A stretch of 64,000 nt of DNA from Sphaerolaimus hirsutus. Its lineage: Eukaryota > Nematoda > Chromadorea > Monhysterida > Sphaerolaimidae. Both the position numbers and the translations under genes were made by a program. The notes under the pieces are model-generated. The model made no database searches. It had not been told where the DNA came from and worked only from the letters and a program-made list of their open reading frames with translations. The DNA is taken from positions 6,386,001 to 6,450,000 of the forward strand of contig OZ038454.1 of the NCBI GenBank assembly GCA_964036195.1, in the 5' to 3' direction. This document shows, in pieces, positions 21,843-32,200 of this stretch. Numbering within the stretch: the stretch's first letter is position 1; every line of letters begins with the position of its first letter.

Positions 21843-22311
21843 GTTTGACAAGATGTGGATTATTCAAACCTTGGTTTATGATGAGATTCGGGATTTGTCC
21901 TTCCATGAATTTCATAGGACCTATTCCATGTGCTCAGTATCCAGGTGCCAGTTCCGCAAATTGAGACGTGAGAAGTAAAATGCAAAAGCGAAGTAAAATA
22001 GCAAAAGTGAAGTGAAAAAACAAGTAAATTGGCAAAAAAAAAGATATAAAAAATATATGAACATAAAAAGTAATTTCTCTTCGGTTTTGCAATGTAACTT
22101 CTCAATTCACTTCGCTTTTGCCATTTCACTTTGCGTTTGCCACTTTACTTTTCACTTCTCAATTTGCGGAACTGGCACCTGATATGCTCAGTGCACTGTG
22201 CATTGTCTCTCGAAATACATTGAAGCGAACAAAATATATAGATTTATGAAAAAAGCTATCAAACTGGCAGAAAACGATCTTTCGTTCGTCATTTCAATTG
22301 GAGCTATTTTC
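21843..22311 (+). CDS. Gene 1 exon 16, interrupted by a MITE
   Basis: Acceptor GTGCAG. Reads FDKMWIIQTLVYDEI, FHEFHRTYSMCSVS, then after 237 bp YAQCTVHCLSKYIEAN and FMKKAIKLAE. The gene 2 copy (42316) is continuous. The insert cannot be removed by GT-AG splicing in frame, so this exon is probably broken. Confidence 0.55.
21945..22181. mobile_element. 237-bp inverted-repeat MITE inside exon 16
   Basis: Left GTGCCAGTTCCGCAAATTG, right CAATTTGCGGAACTGGCAC followed by CTG. It lies after CAG in the coding sequence. Same family as 15630-15845 and 34460-34795. The empty site in gene 2 is CAG|ATATGC near 42418. Confidence 0.75.
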
Positions 22312-22331
22312 TAATTTGGATATATGTAAAG

Positions 22332-22426
22332 GAATTTCCCCTCTTAATGATCTACTCAGTGCCGATGGCGATCTTGGTTTGATACTCGATGTGGACAAAC
22401 ACAAGAGATTAATGGATGCAGCGGAT
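22332..22426 (+). CDS. Gene 1 exon 17 (DGDLGLILDVDKHKR)
   Basis: Acceptor GTAAAG, donor GAT|GTAAAT. Reads GISPLNDLLSADGDLGLILD then VDKHKRLMDAAD. The gene 2 counterpart is 48244-48335. The phase link to exon 16 is unresolved. Confidence 0.55.
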
Positions 22427-22446
22427 GTAAATTACTCGCTTTTACC

Positions 22447-23214
22447 TAGGGTTCAAACGGGATTGACTTTTCGGGATCGGGATTGTTTTTTTGAGATTTC
22501 GGGATCGGCATCGGCATCGGGATTGGCTTTTCAGAATGGGGATCGGGATTGGCTTTTTGAGATTTTGGGATTGGGATCGGGAATGACTTTTTGGGATCAG
22601 GATCGGGATCGGGATTGGTGTTTTTTCGAGATTTAGGATTAAAAAAATTGGTTTTCAGGTTTTTTTTCCTGACATTTCACAAAATGACCCAAACACCAAA
22701 AAACAATGGATGCCAGAAACGTTGGTTTAAATTGGCATCCAAAACAATGCTATAGATTCATTTAGGCCTGCAGCCTGGCATTGTCATTCACACCACTGTC
22801 TACCATATATTTATGCATGTGTATAAACCTTAAACTATGGTAATGGGCACTGTATCGAGAGAGACCATTTGTAGTGGTGTCCATGCCCGCGCAACAGAGA
22901 TATAGAGGAAGGTGGGGAAATGCGTGCCTGTGCGCAAAATTTTTGCAAACTGCATACAAAATGGATATTTAAAAGTGCCATTTCTGGCGCCTTTTGTGTC
23001 TGTGAATTTTTCCGGGATCGCGATCGGGATTGGGGCATTTTTCGGGATCGGGATTGGGATTTTCAAAATCTCGGGATTGGGATCGCATCGAGATAGGCTT
23101 TTTCAAATTTCGGGATCGGGATTGAGGTTTCAGGATCCGGGTCGGAATCGGGACCACAAAATCCCGAAATTTCTCAGGATTTGGGATCGGGATCGGGGTC
23201 CCGTTTGAACCCTA
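22447..23214. mobile_element. 768-bp hAT-like element, TAGGGTTCAAACGGG family
   Basis: Inverted ends TAGGGTTCAAACGGGATTG and CCCGTTTGAACCCTA, flanked by drifted 8-mers CTTTTACC and CTTTTATT. It is absent at 48350 in gene 2. The interior is GGGATCGGGATTGGG-like repeat. Confidence 0.7.
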
Positions 23215-23627
23215 CTTTTATTTGGATTTTAGTAAATTACGGGGGAAATACTGATGGCTGTCAACAAGTTTGTGAGGATAAAAACTCATTTTGATAAACT
23301 GAATAGCATGCAAACTGATCCTGAGTTTTTCGAAATGTCAATTCAAAAGTAGTGTGTGTAAACATAAAACACTCCACTCCATTGATTATTATTTTTTTCA
23401 TCAGACAGTTTTGAGGGAGGAGGGGGGGCAGACTATTCAAAGGGGGAATCGTTTAAGTAGTGAAATAATTTGACTAGGTATTTAGCCATTCTTTTGCACA
23501 CAAGTGCACAATTTCACAAGTGTTAGGAAGGGTTAGGAAGTATTTAAAACCTGCCAGATTGTAGTAGATAATTGAACATAATACAACTCAATCAACTACT
23601 GCAATTAATGTATTTATATACCCTTAG

Positions 23628-23765
23628 CGCATAAGCATTTCCGACCAATGGCAACACTCTGGTTCACTGCTCAAGGAAGCAGTTACATGTCTAGTGGACG
23701 AAATTGATTTCAACAAAGCATGCAAACACTCACTGTTGGTCAATGGCAATTTTATTCATTACCCA
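23628..23765 (+). CDS. Gene 1 exon 18, out of phase
   Basis: Acceptor CCTTAG; reads RISISDQWQHSGSLLKEAV, then DEIDFNKACKHSLLVN. Two bases are missing after CACTGTTGGTCA compared with genes 0 and 2, so neither visible donor matches the next exon. A frame lesion or an altered splice is implied. Confidence 0.5.
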
Positions 23766-23800
23766 GTGAAAAAAGTTTTATTTAACATAAAATCTTGCAG

Positions 23801-23897
23801 ATGTAATGAGAAATCAGAAATTGTAGATCCCAGAAATGAGTATGCCTATGACAGGGCAGGGGTGTCTGGAGCATTGGCAGACTGGCAAATGTATCTG
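23801..23897 (+). CDS. Gene 1 exon 19, first half
   Basis: Acceptor TTGCAG; CNEKSEIVDPRN... ending ADWQMYL at CTG|GTACCA. Continues at 24097 if the 199-bp insert is spliced. Confidence 0.65.
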
Positions 23898-24096
23898 GTA
23901 CCACTCCCAAACCCTGTAAAGTACCCTGCAAAGTGTCAAATGTCATGCAAAGTGTCAAAAGTCATGTAAAATGCTCTGAAAGATAGCAAACTTCGTCAAT
24001 GTGAAATTTTACTGTTCATTTTACATGACTTTTCAGACTCTGCATGACATTTTACATGTAACATGGCATTTTACTGGGTCTGGGAGTACCCCCCAG
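23898..24096. repeat. 199-bp intron-like inverted-repeat element in exon 19 (gene 1)
   Basis: Starts GTACCACTCCCAAACCCTGT and ends GGGTCTGGGAGTACCCCCCAG, its inverse. Removing it as a GT-AG intron joins MYL to GALGRILM in frame. Internal TGTAAAAT/ATTTTACA repeats. Confidence 0.75.
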
Positions 24097-24227
24097 GGAG
24101 CACTGGGCAGAATATTGATGGATAGCTGTCCACCTGAACCAAGATGCGACCCACATGAACTGTCAAGGATGGTACAGGATGTGATTAGATTCAATGATGA
24201 TGCAAAAGATCATGGCAAAAGAGTGGA
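24097..24227 (+). CDS. Gene 1 exon 19, second half
   Basis: GALGRILMDSCPPEPRCDP, then HELSRMVQDVIRFNDDAKD; donor GA|GTGAGT. Phase 2 joins HKFWSEP at 24342. Confidence 0.65.
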
Positions 24228-24341
24228 GTGAGTAAAATATTTATGTTCATCAGACACCAGTTTGCATAGTCACAAAAAAAATGTTAACTCCCCACACTCA
24301 GTGTGTCCCTCACTTTTTGGTTGGTCAAATGCCAACCTTAC

Positions 24342-24451
24342 AGACACAAGTTCTGGAGTGAGCCTGTTACTGCATGCCCAATTGGCACTGTCACAAACAT
24401 GCAATGGAAAGAGTACTTTACAATGCCATGTGCGCTCATTTTTGCAACAAG
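24342..24451 (+). CDS. Gene 1 exon 20
   Basis: Acceptor CTTACAG, donor AAG|GTAAAT; HKFWSEPVTACPIGTVTNM, then KEYFTMPCALIFAT. Near-identical to gene 0. Confidence 0.65.
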
Positions 24452-25280
24452 GTAAATAGTAAGTTGTGTGTGGATCTGATCAGGGGTCTAGTAGGTGGGG
24501 GTTGGTGGGTTTTCCACAAATGTTCCACCATCTAGTTACTTATTACCCCATACCCTATTCAGTTTATCTATCTATCACAAGGCAGATATTAGTTTCTACT
24601 GCTGGCTGAACACAACCACAAATCACCCAGCTATATATCTGTGGGACAAATTTTGAGCAATAATGCCAATTCTCATGCAAAATAACTAATTTTCATAACT
24701 TTATTGTTCAAATTCACATTCAAAACCACGGCTTCATGTTCATGTAATGTTCTGGCCAGAGAAAGTAGAGGGGGTCCCATGGCTATGTCCTTGTGTAAAG
24801 TGTCACGTGTTATGCAAAATGTCATCCAAATTTGTAATCATCATGAAAATTGTCAAAAGTTTGTAAAAAAATATTTTAATTGACACCTAGCATCACATTT
24901 GACACTTTAATGGGTGCGCTGTGTGACTGCCACCTGTTGTGAATCGGGGTGCATCATTTAGTATGCTAGTCACTTTTTATGACACGGAAATGCTAAGTTT
25001 CTATGCTGTAGTGCCTCATTTCAAGTGCTACTGTGCTAGAAGTGAATGAAGTAAAATGAGAAGTGAATTAAGAAGTAAAAAAGTAAAGAACACATGGCCT
25101 CGTTGTGAATGATCTAATACAAAGATGAATAAGTACAAAGGCACAAAGTAATGCTAGTGCAAATATTCATAACTTCTCTTTGCCCAATGCACAATGTACA
25201 CAATAAGTTTTCATTAGCTGGCTCACCAGCAGCAATCACTCATCACAATCCACTACAATACAAAACAATTTTACATTCAG

Positions 25281-25412
25281 ACTGCGGCGAGACATCTGGG
25301 GTGAAACGTACAGCCCGTTTTTGGCTGACCACCTGGCGCTGCGCTGCAGGAAGCTGGTGCCCGCCACCGAGCCCGCACTCGACACGTTAGAGCTTTTCCC
25401 ACATCTGCTCTT
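25281..25412 (+). CDS. Gene 1 exon 21
   Basis: Acceptor CATTCAG; LRRDIWGETYSPFLADHLAL through ALDTLELFPHLL. A possible donor TT|GTAGGA gives phase 2 and joins CNDTAIDS of the last exon. This is the only copy of the three with a GT here. Confidence 0.6.
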
Positions 25413-26131
25413 GTAGGATTTGTTTTCGTCCCACCACTGTTCTTTCAGGATGGCCTTAAATGTCTTTTTAAACACCGAAAAAAATTTTTAAACACTTTAA
25501 TGGCTGCCGAATTTTTTTGGTACGTTTCTACTAGGTATTTTGCAAATTTTTTTGCATGCAAGACTGAATTTCTAAGGCCCCTTTCACACTGCACTTGTGT
25601 GACGACAATAGATCTTACTCGTCACAGACCGTTTTGTGATGAAAAATCTACTTTTAGCAGATCTTTATGAGTGTGACGACTGGTCGGCCTCGTTATTGGC
25701 GACAACTAGGGATCATTTTTTAACCATGCTCATTGTGACGACTAGATCAAATATTTTACTTGTCGTCACACGCGCGCAATGTGACGACCACTTTTTTTAA
25801 ATAGGCCACTAGGTCTATTTTGCCAATGAACACTAAAAAAGACCAGTATGATAGCCCAAACACTAGTTGACCGTGTTCTGGTGGATTGCGTCAACTCAGA
25901 TTTGGGCTTCACGAGTTGTAGAGTGATTTCCAAATGAACACGCGGCAATGTTGGTAAACAAATATTTTTGCAAAATGCATTGGAAGATTGCTGTATGACG
26001 CGTGAAGCCGGAATCTGAGTTGACACAGACCAGTTGACACAGGTGTCAAGTTGTCAACTAGTGTGTCTGTGCCGTTAATAATCCAGACATTTCATTTCCA
26101 TAGTCAGTTAATCACGCAAATTCACTGGCAG

Positions 26132-26297
26132 CTGCAACGACACTGCAATCGACAGCCTGCCGCAAGCGGAACTGTACATACACAAGTTCAACAGGGAAGC
26201 GGGGGCCAGCAGTCGACAAATGCCCGGGGTTGCGGAAACGCGAACGAGTATCAGAGCATGTCCCGTTGTGGATGCCAGTTGTGCAGAGACAGATTGA
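26132..26297 (+). CDS. Gene 1 terminal exon 22
   Basis: Acceptor GGCAG; CNDTAIDSLPQAELYIHK, EAGASSRQMPGVAETR, CPVVDASCAETD and TGA at 26295. Same length as gene 0. Confidence 0.65.
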
Positions 26298-26408
26298 ATG
26301 GGTGGATTTTTGTGGTTGAAGAGTGAATTTATCACTGCATTTTGCATATTAAAATTCCAAGTCAGTTGCAGTGATAATCATTCCAATCTACTGTTTTATT
26401 CTTTATAA

Positions 26409-28708
26409 ACTGCGTTTGGATCAAGTCCGGCAGTCAGTTTACAAACTTACAGCTGACACCGGATGTCCCACTATGGTGGACGTATACACCTGTAGTTTGG
26501 GGGAAATATAGGCGACATTTCCCCTCTACCATATACCAAATGGGGGGCAGCAGCGACCCCCCGATGTGAGAATCGTCATATTGGCAAAAAACTTTTGCGA
26601 TTTTCGCTGTCCGCGTCACGTCCGGCACCCAGTGGATTTCGGGGGACACTGGATCCCAGTGGATCTAAATACACGGGCAAGAAACAGCGGAAATTTCGGG
26701 GGACATATGTGACACCCCTCCCTAGGGTTGGAAAAAAACGTTTTTTTAACTCGATGTTTTTAAAAAACAACAACGTTTTTTTTAAAAAGCTCCCAGATAT
26801 GACCTTGTGTCAACATATATAGGTATATCAGTATCAGACAGTGGCAATACTCTGTGATGTTATATATGACCATATAATGGCTGTGGAGCCATGGGATAGC
26901 ATCAAAAGTGGTGATTTGTGTCAAAAATATCCATTTTTTGTCGACATGTTTGTATATCGCCTTATAGTCGAATGTTCGTGACTTCAGGTGAAGTTTCGCA
27001 TAGTGGAATGGTGATCAAACACGGTTATAAAAGGAGGTTGTTACTTTGGGAGCGAAGTTACACACTGTGGAGGTACATGGAAGCACATTACCTCAATATT
27101 ATATACTACAGCAACATATGACGGCTTATAAACCCATGGTAGCACATAGAAATGGATGCTTTGATACTAAAAATGCCACAAAACCAATGAAAACAACCAC
27201 AAATGTCAATTTGTGTGTGAAATTGCGCGCTTGCGCGCAAAAATTTTGCAAAATACCTAGTGCTTAGTACTAAAAATTTTGGCCGATGTTTTTTTTAAAA
27301 ACATATAATTATTTATAAACATATATTATAAACATTTCAGATATCATGTTTTTTTTTAACGTTTAAAAAAACATTGGCCAACCCTACCCCTCCCTGTACT
27401 ATATACACTGTAGGGCGAGCGCCAGCAACCCACCAAAAGTGTCGCTTGCTGGGTATAAATTTCTTTAGATAAATGTGAATTTTCCTGCTGCCCCCAGAGG
27501 TGGATACAAAAAATTATCGTTTGATTTAATTTATGTTAGACACATAAAAAGTTGGTTTAGGATGTCCTCTAGGTGAGGGTTTAAGGTATAAAAATTGTGT
27601 AAAAGACATTACCCCAAAAATGCCCCAGTAAGGAACTATAATGGGGGTGAATGTGATGATGTCACTTATGACATCATTTTATACTGTAATGATGTCATAG
27701 GTAATGTCATTGCATTTACCCCCATTAAAATTCTTCAGTGAGGCATTTTTGGTGTAAGGTTGCTTACGCCATTTTACACCTTAACCCTCCCCTAGAGGGC
27801 ATCCTAAACCAACTTTTCAAGTGTAAAAGAAAAAATTAATTTAAGGTATCTTTTTGTATGCGACTAGAGGGGGCGGGTGTAAGGTTCCTGTTAAGTAGTG
27901 CCAAAAAATAAATTTCACCACGTGATATGGTGTGCTACAGTGCTGTTATATTGCAAAATCAGTTGTCCATTGCTCACTTTTTTGAAAAGGCAAATGGGTG
28001 CCGGAAACGATGCAGACTCCTTTAAATGGATTATGAGCAGTGAGCGATGCTTTTGGCTGACCGCAGGCACTCGCAGTATATTGTAAAGTGTGGTGGAGAT
28101 GTCAGCTGTACAAGTTCCAACGTCGCCATGCCCACGTATCTAAAGGTCCAGCACCCGAAGTGGCGGAAATCCACTGGGTGCCGGACTTGATGTGGACAGC
28201 GAAAATCGCGAAAACAAATTTGGGCAATACGGCGACCCTCACATCGGGGGGTTGCTGCTGCCCCCCAAGTGGTATATAGTAGAGGGAGGATGTCACCTAT
28301 ATTTCCCCAAACTGCACGTTTATAAGCCCCCCCCCCATAGCAGGAGATCCGGCGTCAGTGAGGCATTTGGTTCTGTAACCCGTTAAGGACCAAAGTGAAA
28401 ATAATGAGTTAAGTGCGGATCTGACGTATATATATATATTTTGAAGAAAAAAAAGTATCCATAATAATGGAAAAATAACCATATTTTCCAGCCAGAGGGT
28501 TGTAAATATGGAAAATGTAGAGACATTCATGGCTTTTTCGAAAAGTTTTCAGCAAGCATTGTCACTAAAAGCATGCTGGCTCAGGCCAATGTCAATATTT
28601 CAAATGCAATTTTGACAACATTGAAAAATGTGGAGATAACGGGTTTCAGGAACAAACTCCTCAGTTGTAAGTTTGTAAACTGACTGCCGGACTTGATGCG
28701 GACGCGGT
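26409..28708. mobile_element. 2.3-kb foldback element with nested hAT MITE
   Basis: Outer ends are inverted (TCAAGTCCGGCAGTCAGTTT near 26420, its reverse near 28680). Arms extend through the CACCCAGTGGATTTC blocks at 26626 and 28160. A TAGGGTTGG MITE (26723-27388) is nested in it. The site downstream of gene 2 (about 58216) is empty. No transposase. Confidence 0.65.
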
Positions 28709-29038
28709 TTAATTATGTATAATATTCCTGTATTCAGTACGTTGATAAAATAAAGTGTCCATCAGGTGATGTGTGAATATGTTCAAACAGCTGATGGGCT
28801 TGGAACTGAAACGGAACTAACGCCATGTTTGAATTGGACCTTTAAATCAGTTGATATTGAAAGTCATGTGAACTTCAATTGTGATTGGCTATAGTCAGTG
28901 AGACACCATATTATCCTTTCATGGATTTATTACAATGACTCTGAGAATGTTTAAATATACAGCATCAAGTTTTCTTTATCAGAATATCCCATTATAACAA
29001 CTTTCAGAAAGCAGAAAACCAACACTAGAACATAAAAA

Positions 29039-29211
29039 ATGAATACATTTACATTGATATCATTTTTCATCAGCATTGTATGTGTCAATTTTGCTGCAGA
29101 GGCAGCCTCCCGCCAGTGGCACAGGCAGAGAGTATACCTGAAGAATGTAATCAACATGTGTAGGAAAAAAAAACTCCAGAGAAGCCCCATGATGCAGGCA
29201 ACTTGCCAAAG
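29039..29211 (+). CDS. Gene 2 exon 1: signal peptide
   Basis: 173 nt, same as genes 1 and 3. Hydrophobic TLISFFISIVCVNFAAEA then basic SRQWHRQRVYLKNV. Donor AAAG|GTAGAA. Confidence 0.8.
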
Positions 29212-32200
29212 GTAGAAAAACAGCTCTGAAAAAATTCAGCTTGTCTGCAAACTGTGTAATAAAAACATTTGAGCAGCGCGCGGAGGAGTGGTCAGTGGGC
29301 GGCGGCATCGCTGCAGCTGTGCAGGCGGCTGGTGCTGCCACAACGCACAAGGGGCACAGGAAATGCACATGCACATGCACATGCACAGGCACAGGCACAT
29401 GCACACGCACACAGAGGACACTGCATGCAGCTGCATCCAAAGTTGCTCACCACGCTGAGACAACTAAGCAAGTTAGCATTTGCCATTACAACACTTTGTT
29501 ACACACACCAGAATCACAGAAAAATGAGTTGTAGAAAGCACGGTAAATACTTAGAAGGAGTGACCAATTTAACAACTAAATGTGAATTACAGGACTAAAC
29601 TGTGAGAATGCAAGAAAATCGTTGTGAAGACTACACGCAGGAGGAAAACTTCATTGTTTACTAAGAGATTAAAAGACTGTCTGCAGAAGTATCCCAACAT
29701 GAAAACATGGCTAAGACAGACCAACAAGTTAGCACCAGCTATCATGCAAAAGCAATGATACAAAACTGGATTCAATCCATGGATTATCACAGCAGCGACA
29801 CCGACAGCGAGTATGTGAGCGAATGCTCAAAGAGCATAGTCAGTAGGGGCAATGCTACAATGACACAGGAAATAGCTCATCCAATATGCGTCAAGTTATA
29901 TGCCCGATTTGACGCTAAACAAAGTGTGATGGAACGGTCAAATGGTGATGAAACATCTCAGTTTTCATTTTTTATTGTCTGATGATTTGGGACATTTCAT
30001 AATCAGACCAAGATATTTGGTTCCAACAAAAAATTAAGATTACATAGTTCTGCTTTTTACTTAAAGCGGCTAAGGAAGGATCAAAGCGGCTAAGTAAGTT
30101 GTGCATTCTTGACCATAGTCATGAGGGTTATTCCATTTTTATACAAGGAAAATGATTTGTTGTAAGTTGGACACAGATTTGAGCGACTAAAAGAGTAAAG
30201 GAATAATAAATACATATGAAAAACACAGTGGGAAGAAAATATATGTATAAGTGAATGAAATGGAACGTTATCATATTGAACAAGTCATTGTAGGTTACAA
30301 ACCATTGTCAATCAGTACACATACCAGTCAATCAGTACACATTTAGCAGTACACACACCCTGTCGTGTGTCAACTGGATTACTTCCAAGTCAATTCAGAT
30401 TTTAGTTGACGATTTGCTGAGCTATATTCAAGTGCACTCGTGCATAAATATGTGAAAAGGGAATTGATATTGGCATGTGCAATTTAACATCACTCCGCGT
30501 TCCACCAGCTAAAATCTGAATGGAAACCAGTTGGGCCAGTTGACAGTCAATGTCATATTCAACTAGTGTGTAAAGCCATTGTGACTGCACGAAAACTACC
30601 CATAGTCTCAAAAGCACACGGTTGCTTGAATTGCAGAAACGTTGTCCATGTTGGAAGCAGGGGGACCACCGGATGAGACAACACCTGGAAGTGAGCCAAC
30701 CCCCACTCCTGCGCCATGGCCAATATGGGCGCCGTGGGAGCACGGTTTTGTGCCCTATCATGTATGTAAATATAAAATCATTATTACCACACTATAATAG
30801 AGACCTCATTTTGTGTGCAAAGTATAATTTACTACAGTGCAAAGCATAGCCAATGGAAAACCCTGTTTGTCAAGACTGTCAGCTACAATCAAGATTGTCT
30901 CAGAAAATTGTACCTCTTAGTATATCCACTGCAAAGTGGGAACTACTGGTGTTTCTAAATTATGGGGGTGAGTTGAGTTTACAGGCTGCTCAATTTACAG
31001 GAGTTTACATAATAGGGGCTGAGTTGAGAGGAGTTTACAAATTAGTGGCTGAGTTTACAGTACTTTATAACTTAGGGGTTGAGTTGATGGAAGTTTCCAA
31101 TTTACAGGCTGAGTTTACTGGAGTTTATAAATTAGGGGTTGAGTTTATGGGAGTTTACAAATTAGGGGCTGAGTGTATGGGAGTTTGCATATAGGCGCTA
31201 AGTTGACATGAGTTGACAAATTAGGGGGTGAGTTGACGAATTCGGGGTGAGTTCACTAGAGTTGACAAATTAGGGGGTGAGTTGATGGGAATTAGAACAA
31301 TACCAAACATGGAATGTTATGGAATGGATTTTTGTACAGTTCCTTAAAATGGTTGGGAATGAAACTCAATAGTCAAATGTGAACAGTTTGCAATTTGGTA
31401 TGATGTTGTGCGGTGTGCATTCTGAGTGGTATAGGTTTTGTGATATCATAGTATTTTTAATGCAAGGTGACAAAGTTTGTTGTAATATTCAATTGGTTTA
31501 GTGTGTGTTTGTAAATGTTTGTGGTATAAATAGAAGAGAACCACGAAACCGACCGAACGTCGGCGAGAATCCTGCTAGTATTTTATATGCACGCTATTTC
31601 TCTTCGAGGTAATTCATGCCACGATTTTTTTAAATTTTTGAATGATTCACACTGTGTATGATCCTTAGACACACTCAGAATTGGTGATAATAATGGTATT
31701 TATTCACATCCATAGTCATGCTGATTGCAACACATGTGCATTCTTAATATTTTTATTCACAAAGATATTTAGACAGAGTTATGTGCCTGTGAGATATTTT
31801 TTAAACGTATTTTTAAAGCTTTTTAGGTATTTTTGGCAAAATACTGCATAAATGCACACACTTTGCACAATGTGTACAAAGTTGACTGATATTTACATAG
31901 GTAGTTTGTTTTCAACATGGTGATAATCATATGGCAGACATCTGACAAATTTGTTTGACATTTATCACATGACTGTTTACAGGGTGCGAGACTGGCACAT
32001 GGAAAATGTTATTAAACCTATTGAGGGAGAATTGAATTCTCCATCACCAATCAAGGACGTATCCAGGGGGGGGGGGGCGGGGGGGGGGCTGCAGCCCCCC
32101 CCCCCTTCCCGGGATGAGACCCAAAAAGTCCCTGAAAATGCATATTTACCTATATATTTTCCGATGTTTCTTAAAAATTTTGCGCGCAAGCGCGCAATTT

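Larger units (their letters stand above)
6626..26297 (+). pseudogene. Gene 1: astacin-like metalloprotease with ShKT domain and long C-terminal extension, probably disabled
   Basis: Secreted zinc peptidase of the astacin family in origin. Exons: 6626-6798, 7807-about 8080, 8699-8850, 9152-9309, 10641-10784, 12597-about 12734, 13317-13422, 13510-13621, 14920-15066, about 17021-17160, 17239-17298, 19630-about 19827, 19985-20831 (interrupted), 21005-21067, 21843-about 22311 (interrupted), 22332-22426, 23628-about 23765, 23801-23897 plus 24097-24227, 24342-24451, 25281-25412, 26132-26297. Zinc motif HELMHALGFDHEHQR is intact. Damage: no counterpart found for the third propeptide exon, Met-turn Met replaced by Thr, a hAT element inside exon 14, a MITE inside exon 16, and phase mismatches after exons 7 and 18. 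Confidence 0.65.
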
